From Desulfamplus magnetovallimortis (lineage in GTDB: Bacteria; Desulfobacterota; Desulfobacteria; Desulfobacterales; Desulfobacteraceae): 60,761 nucleotides of DNA. Numbering within the stretch: the stretch's first letter is position 1; every line of letters starts with the position of its first letter. A program made the translations under genes and the position numbers. This document shows, piece by piece, positions 36,408 to 45,761 of this stretch. The stretch is from assembly GCF_900170035.1 (NCBI RefSeq), contig NZ_LT828541.1, forward strand, positions 540,042-600,802. Direction: 5' to 3'. The notes under the pieces were generated by a model. It had not been told where the DNA came from and ran no database searches. It saw only the letters and a list, made by a program, of their open reading frames with translations.

Positions 36408-37219
36408 TATGCTCTCATAACCCTGATACTTCAGGAGCAGCAAAGGCATTCACCCCAAACAATATAATTGCCTGCGGCTCACTTTACCATGAACTTGAAT
36501 CCGTGAAGAGAGATGATCAACAGGTTACAATACACTATCTTGATACAGATCTTCACCGAACACCAGCCAAAATACCGGCAATTCTTCAGAAGAATATTGA
36601 CATCATTGAACACTCTTTGAAAGATATTTCTACTATTTCTGACAAATCCAAAATTATTCTGGGGTATGGTCTATGCTCCAATGCGGTTGTGGGCGTCACA
36701 ACAAAAAAAAGCTCTCTTGTTGTGCCAAGGGTTCACGACTGTCTTGATCTTTTTCTGGGCTTTGTGGGAAAAGGTGTCTCCAGATCAGGAGTTGACATTG
36801 ACTATAATAATAGTGGTAATAACCACAATGTTGATAGCAGCATTGAGGTAGAAAATGCCAGAGATACAGGGAAAACACACCATTACTTTTTGACACCTGG
36901 CACACTTTTGAACCATAAAGACCCATACAGTATAATGGTTAATGAATATACTCCCAAAATGGGAGAAAAGATTGCCCAATGGGGCATGAAAGAGGAGTTA
37001 AAGCACTACACACACTTTGACCTTATCGCCACTTTAAGGGAAGATATGGATGAAATCAGGCAACAGGCTTTAAAAAATGCGGATTTTTTCAATATGGAAC
37101 TTGTTGAAATTCAAAGTGATCTGAAATTTTTTGACAGGCTCGTTAATGGCCCCCATGATGAAGATTATTTCATACATATTCAACCAGGAGAAATTGTTGA
37201 ACAGGCTATGTTTTTTTAA
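36404..37219 (+). CDS. DUF1638 protein
   Basis: This 271-residue cytosolic protein of unknown reaction belongs to a family often found beside corrinoid methyltransferase and RACo genes. Family features seen are IIACGSLYHELE at the start, ILGYGLCSNAVVGV, VPRVHDCLDLFLG and a C-terminal region ending in GEIVEQAMFF. A Asn/Asp-rich insertion (DIDYNNSGNNHNVDSS) interrupts the middle at nt about 36785-36870. Its ATG overlaps the preceding micro-ORF stop. Context suggests a part in corrinoid protein activation or methylamine use. Confidence 0.8.
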   Translation: MICSHNPDTSGAAKAFTPNNIIACGSLYHELESVKRDDQQVTIHYLDTDLHRTPAKIPAILQKNIDIIEHSLKDISTISDKSKIILGYGLCSNAVVGVTTKKSSLVVPRVHDCLDLFLGFVGKGVSRSGVDIDYNNSGNNHNVDSSIEVENARDTGKTHHYFLTPGTLLNHKDPYSIMVNEYTPKMGEKIAQWGMKEELKHYTHFDLIATLREDMDEIRQQALKNADFFNMELVEIQSDLKFFDRLVNGPHDEDYFIHIQPGEIVEQAMFF

Positions 37220-37265
37220 TGGCCCAATCAAATTCAAAATTGTAAAGTCGTAAATGAAATGTTCT

Positions 37266-37304
37266 AAAAAATACAGGGATTCAGTTTGATACCCTGAATC
37301 CCTG
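37266..37304 (-). terminator. Rho-independent terminator of the large secreted protein gene
   Basis: On the minus strand CAGGGATTCAG and CTGAATCCCTG form an eleven-pair stem with a nine-base loop, followed directly by TATTTTTTAG. The position, about 100 bases after the stop of the 37400 gene, is right for its terminator; the hairpin also lies after the convergent DUF1638 gene. Confidence 0.8.
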
Positions 37305-37399
37305 CATCTTCTCCTCTGCCTACGCTAAATCAATCAAGGATTTTTTGTGATCATTAAAACATCAGCATAAACTAAACTTTTTCAGATGGTTAAATGAAT

Positions 37400-40300
37400 T
37401 TACATCTCCAGCCTTAATGACTGTATCATGTGAGGCATAAATCCTGAGGGAGTAATCACAATACGGTTACCTGTTTTGCTAATCGTTGTTTGCAAAATAG
37501 TTATCAATCCAAACTCATCAACTGTTACTTCTCCGCTTTCAATGATTGTGTTTGTTGCTGAATCAATATTGATGAAACTTACCGTTTCGCCAGATTCAAC
37601 ATAAAACTCTTGCAAACGCCTTGGCGTTATATCAACCTTGCAGTTATCTTCAGGAGCTGTATCCATAAGGGCAACACTTATCCCCCAGCTATCCACTGTA
37701 TCTGACAGATCATCTGTCTCCCAGTAAAGATATCGGTTTACCTGTCCTGATGCATCACCATCATTTGGATCGCCGTTGCCATAAACATCATCGAGAGTAC
37801 AGCCTGTAAATGCCGGCAGGGACTGATCTACCCTAACATCAATGACCATGTGACGCTCACTTCCGTTTTTGGGCAGATAAGTTCTCTGGGAGTGGCCGGC
37901 CTGTCCCCATATGAACAGATGAGGCTGACGGGTCTCCTGAAGGGCATTTATAAAGTCCACTGCCTGTTCCCATCCAATTGCATTGTCATTTTTTCCGTTG
38001 CAGAAGCTCAAGAATCCAATGCTTTTTTCCACATGATTTTTCAGGTACCACACATCATTGTAGTAGTCCCAGACAGGGGTGCCGTTATCTGGATTGTCAG
38101 GGTCAAAGCTTTCAAAAAGAACGCCATATTCAGGTTTTCCAAAGACTCCCTGATATGAGCTTTTAAAATTGGGAGATTTTTCAGGAACATGCACACCAAC
38201 CCATGAACGGCTCCAGGAGAAGAGTTCCGGATATCTGATGGCCATCATCAAAGTGCCGGATCCGCCCATTGAACTGCCTGCGGTGAATGTTCTGCTTCTA
38301 TCAATATTCCATCCTCCGCCTGTCTCCATCCAGTCAAGAAAAGAGATCATGCGTGTGGTGCTGTACGGTCTTACAACGCCGTTGTCTGCCCATGAGCTGG
38401 AGTTAATGCTCTTGTCGTAGTATTTTTCATGATATCCTGTCCACCAGTCATATGGATATTGATTTGATGCAAGAATCAAGGCTCCATCCTCGGCATCATT
38501 CCACCAGCCGTATCCGCCGTAAAGATTGCCTCCCCAGCAGTGAAGATGAATGCCAACAGGTGCAGGATTTGCCATGTTTGAGGGTTTTCCCACAAGATAG
38601 TCATAAGGCTTACCCATCACAGAAGAGTTAGGGGGAGCTTCCCAGCGGGTGTAAAGATAGAGTTCCACATCATAGACCCACTGGAAATTGTCATCAAATT
38701 CGACCCGCTGAAGTACTGGTGTACCCTGTCCAACGGTTTCGTTATATACGACAGCCATGTTTTCGTTTTCAACAACGGTACGATTCTCAACGCCTTCCAC
38801 AACAGCAGTAACTGCATACCATGAAAGCCCGGGCTGTGGTGGATTATATACAAAAAGCCCCTGGGAAAGGCCAAGTTGTGCACCATTATCCTCAATTACA
38901 TATCTAATTGCCTTTGCATGCTTGTTGTAGGTTCCGATTCCCCACAGTTCAAGGTTCCATCCAGAAAGAATATTTACGCTTCCTACAGGTTCAAGGGTTG
39001 CTATCATCTCTTCTGTTATTGGTTCATCTGATGAATATATCCTGTACTCAATAGACCTTGGATATGAATCCACAAGGTCATAGAGCTCATCATAATAGAT
39101 ATTTTCATCATCAACAATGGCTACAATCTCCTCAAATGTGATGAATGTCTGGCCGTCCCGATGCATAAGAGAAATATTACTTGCCTGTACCTGCGTCAGG
39201 TTCTCCTCAACCACATTCACAACAACGCTGGTTCCTGAAACATCCTGGGCAGAGGAGACAATGGTATATTCTCCTGTGACAAAACTTGTGAATGTTGTTG
39301 ATGAAAGGGTTCGGGAGTTGCCGTTGCTGTCTGTAACAACAATGGTATCGGCATTTATATAAGCCTCGGAGCCATCTTCATAAACAGCTCTGGTTGATAT
39401 CTCTGCCACATCTTTTCCATTGGAGAGTATCTCGGTTTTGCTTGCCTCTGTGAAAATCTCAACAATGGTTTTAAGCTCAAATGATACTTCATCTGCGCCT
39501 ATATCTATTTTGCCACTCTCCCTTGAGTCACCATCAATATCATGGGTAAGACCATCAATATCCATTCCCTGGTCAATAATTACATATACAGCCTCTGCAA
39601 GATGAAGATCTCCGGCATATGGATCAACAAACCATGAATCAACAGCATAATCCACGTTGTTTGATATTGTGGCAATTCCGCCATTTCTTGAGGCAATTGC
39701 CTTATTTGTAAGGTTGTTGGATATCTGTACATCTGTTTCTTCAAACCGATACTCAATGGCATTGATATAATTTGAATCCAAAAATATTGTATTATTGTAT
39801 ATTTGTGTATTATGAGCATTGGCCATGTATATTCCAACATCGCGATTTACATGGATAAAATTATTACGGACAACTCCACCATGATGGTGACTGCTATCAA
39901 GGCCGAACATTATGCCTCTGTCACAATTAATAATAAGATTGTTTTCAACAATGGTATCAGTTGAATCTGACCAGAAATGAACAGCTCCTTCAGACAGGGC
40001 TGATGATGGAGATATGATATCCTGAAAGAGGTTGTTTCTGATTATCCATCCCTTTGACTTGTGTCCATCCACTCCGCCTATATAGTACTGAGGGCCTGTG
40101 CCTGCTGTATAAATGAAACTGCACCCCTCAACAAGACCATTATCGCTGAATCCTTCTTGACTTCCGGAGTATGAAATTTTGAGCATCTGTTCATACGTAT
40201 CCCTGAAATGGACATTTCTTACAACAACGTTATCGGCATCAAGCTCACCATGAACCTGAATACCATGATTTCTCACCCAGCCAAGTGTTATATCCTCAAC

Positions 40301-42061
40301 TGTAAAATTATCACTGTAAACCGAAAATACATGGGGAACATTTCCATCCATCCCTTTTCCACGTACAATAACCTTTGACGCATCACCATTGAGGCTTTTT
40401 ACAGTAACGTTATCTCCTCTGACCATAAACTGGTCTGACAGAACATACTCTCCATCATCAATCAGGATAAGAAGGTTACCATCCCTTGCAGCAATTTCTG
40501 CCTGATTGAGCTCATCAATATTGCGTACAATAATGGTGTCAGGCGCATCAAGCTCCTGAAAAAAAGCTGTAAATGAGACATTCTCAGTTACCTCAAAAGA
40601 ATAGGGATTTTCTGACACTGTTGCACTTCCCGATCCGGCATTAAGTCCTTCTCCTGTAAACTGAACAAACTCATACCCCTCTGCCGCGTCTGCGCTGATT
40701 TCAACAACATCACCATAGTTATAAACATCCTTTTGGGGAGAAACAGAAATTGAACCTCCTCCCTGGGGAGTGACTGTAAAGGAGATATGGTACTCATCAT
40801 TTACCGGAATCTCTTCAAAGAAAAGGGTAACTGATTTATCTGCGTTCATTGTCAAAGAGTTACCTGTGACTTCGGTTCCGTTGGTTCCGCCATAGGATAT
40901 AAAACGATATCCTTCAGAAGGTGTGACTGAAAAGGTTATATTCTCTCCATCAGAATAGGAGCTTTTTTCAGGTGATACCACAACTGATCCCCCTGATTCC
41001 GGGGAGATGGCCAAATAAAGTGAATATGTTGGTGCAGGTGGAGCAGTGCTTACAAAATTAACAAGAGTACTACCAGCAACCGTGGATTTCTGATCTTCAT
41101 ATTTATTATCAACATACATGCGGAATGTGTAAGTTCCGTCAAGAAGCTCTCTTATGACATTTCCATCGGTTCCTGTTACTCCAAAATCATTCCATGAGGC
41201 TCTGCTGTATCTTACCCTGCCTCCTTCAAGGCCGTTTCCTTCTGAATCTTCAAGACGGACTGTCACAGGAGAGGTTTTAAAAAGCACAATTGGATCAGCT
41301 CCTATCTCCTGCTTTATATCAACACGACCTTCATCATATGACATCCTGAAGGTATATGTACCTGTCAGAAGTTCACGATAAGCATTTCCTGAAGCATCAG
41401 TGAGCCCGTAATCAATCCAGGATGCACGTACATAGATGATACTTCCTCCTTCAAGTCCATTGCCATCACTGTCTTCAAGCCTTACATTTACTTTAATGGT
41501 CTGAAAGATTACATTTGGGTTTTCTCCTATGTCCTGTTTTATATCAACACGACCTTCATCATAGGACATACGGAAGGTATATGTAGTTGGAAGAAGCTCC
41601 ATTGCAGCTTCTCCAGAAGCATTGGTTACACCGAAATCAGCCCATGAGCTGTAAACATACTGCACAAAGCCGCCTTCAAGTGGTACACCTTCACTGTTGA
41701 CAAGGGAGACAACTGTTTTTACAGTATGAAATTCAATTTCAGGATTTGTTCTTATATCCTGACGGATATCAAGTCGTCCACCATTGTAATGGGCACGAGC
41801 TGTAATTGTACTGTATTTTTCTGGAATTGATAAAAATACCTCTCCATTGGAATCGGTATCTCCTGCATCATACCAGGATGATGTCTGATATTTTATCTGA
41901 ACACCCTTAAGCGGAGCTCCATCACTGTTAAGGACACGGATAACAACATTTTCTTCAAGATTGTCATCTGTGCTATCCACAACTGCATGGGCAGTGCAAA
42001 CAAATATCTGGAACAAGAACAGTGCCAGAATTAGTACAATATTTTTTTTTGTGCCTATCAT
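37400..42061 (-). CDS. Very large secreted beta-helix/esterase multidomain protein
   Basis: The product is a 1,553-residue exported protein. The signal peptide (about 1-27) is followed by four copies of a carboxypeptidase-regulatory/Cna-B-like beta domain (about 35-310, each with the pattern VRLEDSEGNGLEGG...YTFRM), two InlB-type repeats (about 345-510, with SPESGGSVVVSPEK), a right-handed parallel beta-helix (about 520-830), an invasin-like Ig domain (about 850-960), and a C-terminal alpha/beta hydrolase whose nucleophile motif is GSSMGGSG (Ser about 1263), like feruloyl esterases or PHB depolymerases. The His of the triad is probably in GQAGHSQRTY. It may attack plant or algal polysaccharide esters. 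GGAGGA six bases before ATG 42061 fixes the start. A terminator follows. Confidence 0.8.
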   Translation of the reverse strand: MIGTKKNIVLILALFLFQIFVCTAHAVVDSTDDNLEENVVIRVLNSDGAPLKGVQIKYQTSSWYDAGDTDSNGEVFLSIPEKYSTITARAHYNGGRLDIRQDIRTNPEIEFHTVKTVVSLVNSEGVPLEGGFVQYVYSSWADFGVTNASGEAAMELLPTTYTFRMSYDEGRVDIKQDIGENPNVIFQTIKVNVRLEDSDGNGLEGGSIIYVRASWIDYGLTDASGNAYRELLTGTYTFRMSYDEGRVDIKQEIGADPIVLFKTSPVTVRLEDSEGNGLEGGRVRYSRASWNDFGVTGTDGNVIRELLDGTYTFRMYVDNKYEDQKSTVAGSTLVNFVSTAPPAPTYSLYLAISPESGGSVVVSPEKSSYSDGENITFSVTPSEGYRFISYGGTNGTEVTGNSLTMNADKSVTLFFEEIPVNDEYHISFTVTPQGGGSISVSPQKDVYNYGDVVEISADAAEGYEFVQFTGEGLNAGSGSATVSENPYSFEVTENVSFTAFFQELDAPDTIIVRNIDELNQAEIAARDGNLLILIDDGEYVLSDQFMVRGDNVTVKSLNGDASKVIVRGKGMDGNVPHVFSVYSDNFTVEDITLGWVRNHGIQVHGELDADNVVVRNVHFRDTYEQMLKISYSGSQEGFSDNGLVEGCSFIYTAGTGPQYYIGGVDGHKSKGWIIRNNLFQDIISPSSALSEGAVHFWSDSTDTIVENNLIINCDRGIMFGLDSSHHHGGVVRNNFIHVNRDVGIYMANAHNTQIYNNTIFLDSNYINAIEYRFEETDVQISNNLTNKAIASRNGGIATISNNVDYAVDSWFVDPYAGDLHLAEAVYVIIDQGMDIDGLTHDIDGDSRESGKIDIGADEVSFELKTIVEIFTEASKTEILSNGKDVAEISTRAVYEDGSEAYINADTIVVTDSNGNSRTLSSTTFTSFVTGEYTIVSSAQDVSGTSVVVNVVEENLTQVQASNISLMHRDGQTFITFEEIVAIVDDENIYYDELYDLVDSYPRSIEYRIYSSDEPITEEMIATLEPVGSVNILSGWNLELWGIGTYNKHAKAIRYVIEDNGAQLGLSQGLFVYNPPQPGLSWYAVTAVVEGVENRTVVENENMAVVYNETVGQGTPVLQRVEFDDNFQWVYDVELYLYTRWEAPPNSSVMGKPYDYLVGKPSNMANPAPVGIHLHCWGGNLYGGYGWWNDAEDGALILASNQYPYDWWTGYHEKYYDKSINSSSWADNGVVRPYSTTRMISFLDWMETGGGWNIDRSRTFTAGSSMGGSGTLMMAIRYPELFSWSRSWVGVHVPEKSPNFKSSYQGVFGKPEYGVLFESFDPDNPDNGTPVWDYYNDVWYLKNHVEKSIGFLSFCNGKNDNAIGWEQAVDFINALQETRQPHLFIWGQAGHSQRTYLPKNGSERHMVIDVRVDQSLPAFTGCTLDDVYGNGDPNDGDASGQVNRYLYWETDDLSDTVDSWGISVALMDTAPEDNCKVDITPRRLQEFYVESGETVSFINIDSATNTIIESGEVTVDEFGLITILQTTISKTGNRIVITPSGFMPHMIQSLRLEM

Positions 42062-42352
42062 ATTTTCCTCCATTAATTCATTTTTAGATCAAGGTAGCTT
42101 TAAAGAGGGCGTACCCTGTCATTTTTTAATAAACACCAGTATCCACGCTTATTCACAATGTGTGCCTGAACAAAAAAACAATAAAAATCGGTGGAATATC
42201 CACACCGGTGATGATATAGTGCAAATGAATCTGTTTTATTTAGTATATTTGATTTTATTTCAGCATGACACACATACAGCAGTGCATTATCAGCGCTTAA
42301 TTTTGATGGTCTCGTAAAAACTCCATAACACCAAAATAACTAATGATAATTT

Positions 42353-42443
42353 GGTAGTGTCATAAACGTGTTGATCTCTTCCTCTGAAGGCCTTACTGGA
42401 TAAGGGTTTGTAGAAAAGTCATCAACAGATTTGGGACACTACC
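42353..42443. repeat. F6 element (second copy)
   Basis: The ends GGTAGTGTC and GGGACACTACC form inverted repeats. It aligns with the copy at 58-149 in inverse orientation over its whole length. It lies in the 596-base gap upstream of the sigma-54 activator, beside an F4 element. The remainder of that gap (42062-42352) holds no recognised gene. Confidence 0.7.
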
Positions 42444-42463
42444 GATAATTTTAGTGGTTTATG

Positions 42464-42568
42464 GGCATGCTTCATTTACCGGTTTACACTTTCTGGGATA
42501 CATGTCCATTTATCGGGAATTTCCATCAAAAAAGTGTAAACTACTTTTGGGATGATATGAAGGATGTC
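42464..42568. repeat. F4 repeat
   Basis: The ends GGCATGCTTCAT and ATGAAGGATGTC are inverted, with inner TTTACACTTT / AAAAAAGTGTAAA. It sits about 90 bases before the ATG of the sigma-54 activator. Confidence 0.85.
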
Positions 42569-42657
42569 GGTTTATGAGTGAAATAATCTCAAAATGGGAC
42601 TTTTTACAGGCTTCATCAATTTAAGGCTGTTCATTTAAAAACGTCAAGGACGATAAC

Positions 42658-44295
42658 ATGACAAAATCATCATTCGATCTTTTTAAATCATTTGCAGGCG
42701 AACTTGACCCCCGTACGCTTCAGAAAAAATTTCTGCTCTCCCTTCTGAAGCTCCAGAATGTACACAGAGGCTCTATATGGATTAAAAAAAATAATTCATA
42801 TCACTGCATTGAAGCTGCCGGAAAAGAGAGTGATTCCATTATAGAGATAGACATTGATGCAGATCAGCCAAGTATCGTTGGCTGGGTAATTGAAAACGGC
42901 AAACGCACCGTGGCCGATACAAAAAGTGATGGCCGTCACTTCAGGGAGCTTGAAGATAACATGGCTGTCAAAAGCAGTCTCATCCTCTGTTTTCCTCTGT
43001 TCCTTAAGGAGAAGGAGGTTTATGGCGCTGTACAGATAATTGACACCACCCCTGAAAAAAGCTGTGTAAATCTTGATGAAGATTACCTGAATTATCTTCA
43101 AAACCTTGTTGACATCGGCTCTGTTGCCCTGAGCAATGCAATTTTGTACAGTCGGCAGGTCAAGGAGGCTGAATCCCTTAAAATCACACTTAAGGAGCTT
43201 CAGAAGAGAAGTTCACTGATCGGCCACAGCAAATCCTTTCAGCAGTGCATCAACCTTGCAAGAAACTATGCCAATTCAGATCTCCATGTCTTGATAACAG
43301 GAGAAAGCGGAACCGGAAAAGAGCTTATAGCAAATGAAATTCACCGTTTGGGGCATCGAAGCAAAAAGCCTTTTCTTGTGCAAAATTGCAGCGCAATTCC
43401 AAAAACACTTCTGGAAAGTGAACTTTTTGGGTATCGGAAAGGAGCTTTTTCCGGAGCTGTCAGGGATAAAAAGGGACTTTTTGAAGCAGCAGACGGCGGA
43501 ACTGTATTTCTTGATGAAATAGGTGATATGCCTTTTAACATACAGGCAGCAATATTGAGGGTACTTCAAAACAATGAAATAAAACCTGTGGGAGCAAATG
43601 AAATAATTCATGTGGATGTCCGAATAATTGCTGCCACAAACAGAGATATTAAAACCATGATTGGAGAAAATCGATTCCGGCAGGATCTTTTCTATCGGCT
43701 ATCTGTTCTTCCCCTGGAGTTGCCGCCTCTGCGGGAACGCAGGGAGGATATTCCCATTATGGTAAAGCATTTCCTGAAACAGGAGAGTCTTAGAAGTGGT
43801 CAGCCAGAAAAAAAGCTAAAGCCCGATGCCATGCAACGTCTTACAACGTGGTCATGGCCTGGAAATGTCAGAGAACTGGAGAACCTTATAAAATATCTTA
43901 TGGTGGCAATTGACAGTGAATATATTGATGCAGAGGACATCCCCGACCATTTTTTTGAGGGATCGGTTCACGATATTCACGCATCTTCTCCACTTTCTGA
44001 ATCAGGTGATATGGAAGATAGAGTTCATTCCAGATCCTCTGATTTTCAAAGCTCAAAAGCTTATTACTATAATGGTAACATTAATGTGCCTGAAATAGAC
44101 AGAAGAAAGGGCGGCATTAATTTTGGAAATTTTTCATGGCAGGAAGTTGAGGAGCAGTATATTCATTTTACGCTTCATAAAAATAACTGGAATGTCACAT
44201 GGGCAGCAAAAGATGCCGGTGTAAATCGGTCAACATTTGCATCACGAATGAGGCGCCTTGGTATAAGCAGATCAAATCTCCCACAAAAAGCATAG
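42658..44295 (+). CDS. Sigma-54-dependent activator with GAF domain
   Basis: The 545-residue regulator has an N-terminal GAF sensor (about 15-165), an AAA+ sigma-54 interaction domain at about 190-420 (Walker A GESGTGKELIANEI, Walker B GGTVFLDEIGDM, R-finger region RVLQNNEIKPVG) and a C-terminal Fis-type helix-turn-helix (WAAKDAGVNRSTFASRMRRL). The sigma-54 contact loop reads GAFSGA rather than the usual GAFTGA, an allowed but less common variant. A Tyr/Ser-rich insertion (SSKAYYYNGNINV) separates the AAA+ and DNA-binding domains. AAGGA precedes the ATG. Its target genes are unknown. It ends in UAG, with UAA six codons later. Confidence 0.92.
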   Translation: MTKSSFDLFKSFAGELDPRTLQKKFLLSLLKLQNVHRGSIWIKKNNSYHCIEAAGKESDSIIEIDIDADQPSIVGWVIENGKRTVADTKSDGRHFRELEDNMAVKSSLILCFPLFLKEKEVYGAVQIIDTTPEKSCVNLDEDYLNYLQNLVDIGSVALSNAILYSRQVKEAESLKITLKELQKRSSLIGHSKSFQQCINLARNYANSDLHVLITGESGTGKELIANEIHRLGHRSKKPFLVQNCSAIPKTLLESELFGYRKGAFSGAVRDKKGLFEAADGGTVFLDEIGDMPFNIQAAILRVLQNNEIKPVGANEIIHVDVRIIAATNRDIKTMIGENRFRQDLFYRLSVLPLELPPLRERREDIPIMVKHFLKQESLRSGQPEKKLKPDAMQRLTTWSWPGNVRELENLIKYLMVAIDSEYIDAEDIPDHFFEGSVHDIHASSPLSESGDMEDRVHSRSSDFQSSKAYYYNGNINVPEIDRRKGGINFGNFSWQEVEEQYIHFTLHKNNWNVTWAAKDAGVNRSTFASRMRRLGISRSNLPQKA

Positions 44296-44508
44296 TTGCA
44301 CCGTCAAGGCTAACAAAAAATTTTTAATTTTTGAAGGTGACGGTATGGAAACTTTTATCGAAATATCGAAATATCGGAATAGGGTAACCAAAAATCAATT
44401 GCAGACAAAGCACTACTGTTTCTTCAAGTTTAAATCGTCGGGTGATTTTTTCAGACATTTCAAATATTCAAAGCGTTTTATACCCGACAATCAAACCTGG
44501 CAAGAGGA

Positions 44509-44978
44509 CTACCACATATAAAAGCCTATTTCTTTGGCGTAGTTGTCATCCATAAACTCCAGCCCAAGCCATCCATCCATTTTTAAACGGACTGCACATC
44601 GTTTTGTAATAAGATTACCTTTTCTGTCATCAAGTTTAAACTCAACAACCACTACATTTCCAAGTTCAAGAGCTTTCATATCCTTTCTGTCCATAATAAA
44701 GTAATCCATTCGTATTCCGCTTCTGGAAATATTCCTTACGACAATATCACATTTTTTACCAGTTTTCTCAATCACACAGGTACCATGCAGTTCAACATCT
44801 TTCCGAAAATGCTTGCGAAACTCAATGCTCATTTCTGTGGGGGTACCACATCTGCATTTTACGGTAATAGTTTTCTTGGCTTTATTTCTGAATGGAGTAG
44901 CATCAAAGTGTTTTTCAAATCCGCAGTGAGGGCAAATAAAACCGATTTATTCTGTTCATCAACATAGACACTAACCAT
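44509..44978 (-). pseudogene. Zinc-ribbon/PilZ protein gene with a -1 base frameshift
   Basis: The PilZ part is open from 44832, but the coding sequence really begins at ATG 44978: MVSVYVDEQNKSV, then after a run of four T (A at 44938-44941) the frame changes to ICPHCGFEKHF and continues to the PilZ end. One additional T would join them. The rebuilt protein aligns end to end with the neighbouring gene at 45026 (two CxxC ribbons, then PilZ). A PilZ domain binds cyclic di-GMP at an RxxxR and (D/N)xSxxG pair; here RKHFRKD and NISRSGIRM are visible. It may be a true frameshift, a phase-variable tract, or an assembly error. It ends in UAG. Confidence 0.6.
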
Positions 44979-45025
44979 ACCATATATTCAAGCCCCCATC
45001 TTTTCTGCGTGTCACACCGGCTTTC

Positions 45026-45502
45026 CTACATGAGGTAAAAACCCAGTCTGTCATTATATTTTCCATCCACAAATTCAGCTCCGATCATATTATCTGATAT
45101 GGTACGAACAACACAACGTTTTCTTATAAAATCAGCCTTAAGATTGTCTAGTGTAAATTCAATTTCCATAATATCTCCATGCTCAAAAGGTGTGAAATTT
45201 TTTTTATTCACAAAGCCCATATCAATGGCAATACCCTTCATGGAGATATTTTTTATAAAAACATCATATTTTGCACCATTTTTTTCAAGGGTACACATTC
45301 CAACAAGGGAGACATCTTTTCTAAAACGTTCCCGAAATTCAAAATGAATCTCATAGGGCTGACCGCACCTGCACTTTATTTTAAGATCTTTTTTTTCTCG
45401 GCTGAAAAGAGATGGGTCTATTTTTTTTTGGAACCCACACTCTTTGCATACAAACATGGTGTCTTCATGGTCGCTTGCGTATAGTGTAACTGACTTAAGC
45501 AT
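45026..45502 (-). CDS. Zinc-ribbon plus PilZ domain protein
   Basis: The 158-residue protein has an N-terminal four-cysteine zinc-ribbon-like unit (CKECGF and KCRCGQ at about 19-52) followed by a PilZ-like cyclic di-GMP binding domain. The RxxxR-type motif lies in RERFRKDV and the second motif in NISMKGIAIDMG. PilZ proteins usually change motility or secretion when cyclic di-GMP rises; the specific partner is unknown. The neighbouring copy at 44509 is a broken paralogue, and this copy is intact. It ends in UAG; read-through would go on for about 38 residues. Confidence 0.75.
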   Translation of the reverse strand: MLKSVTLYASDHEDTMFVCKECGFQKKIDPSLFSREKKDLKIKCRCGQPYEIHFEFRERFRKDVSLVGMCTLEKNGAKYDVFIKNISMKGIAIDMGFVNKKNFTPFEHGDIMEIEFTLDNLKADFIRKRCVVRTISDNMIGAEFVDGKYNDRLGFYLM

Positions 45503-45540
45503 AATTTATTAACCTGGAAAATAGAATTCAATAATAGTTT

Positions 45541-45654
45541 ATTAGCTCGTGAGTTGTAAGTTCTCAATTTTAACACTACATATATTAATATAAATTTAAA
45601 TTAGTCACCATATGTGGTGGCCAATCAGAGAACTTATGACTGACGAGTTTATTA
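45541..45654. repeat. F5 inverted-repeat element, left of speB
   Basis: The terminal inverted repeats pair ATTAGCTCGTGAGTTGTAAG with the complement of CTTATGACTGACGAGTTTAT. It has about 25-base ends and a 114-base length, the form of a miniature inverted-repeat transposable element. The second copy lies at 46743, the two flanking speB. Confidence 0.75.
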
Positions 45655-45761
45655 GAATGTCCCTGTTTTTTTTAAAAGCAGCATATGCAATTACATAAAA
45701 CTTTCATCTGCAACTCAATAATCTTCAAGTAACCATAAATCATGATATACTGAAGGTCAAC

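Noticed and set aside
44935-44950. Programmed -1 frameshift in the PilZ gene
   Set aside because: The region reads GGTTTTATTT in the coding strand, which is not a canonical X XXY YYZ heptamer, and no stimulatory hairpin was evident.
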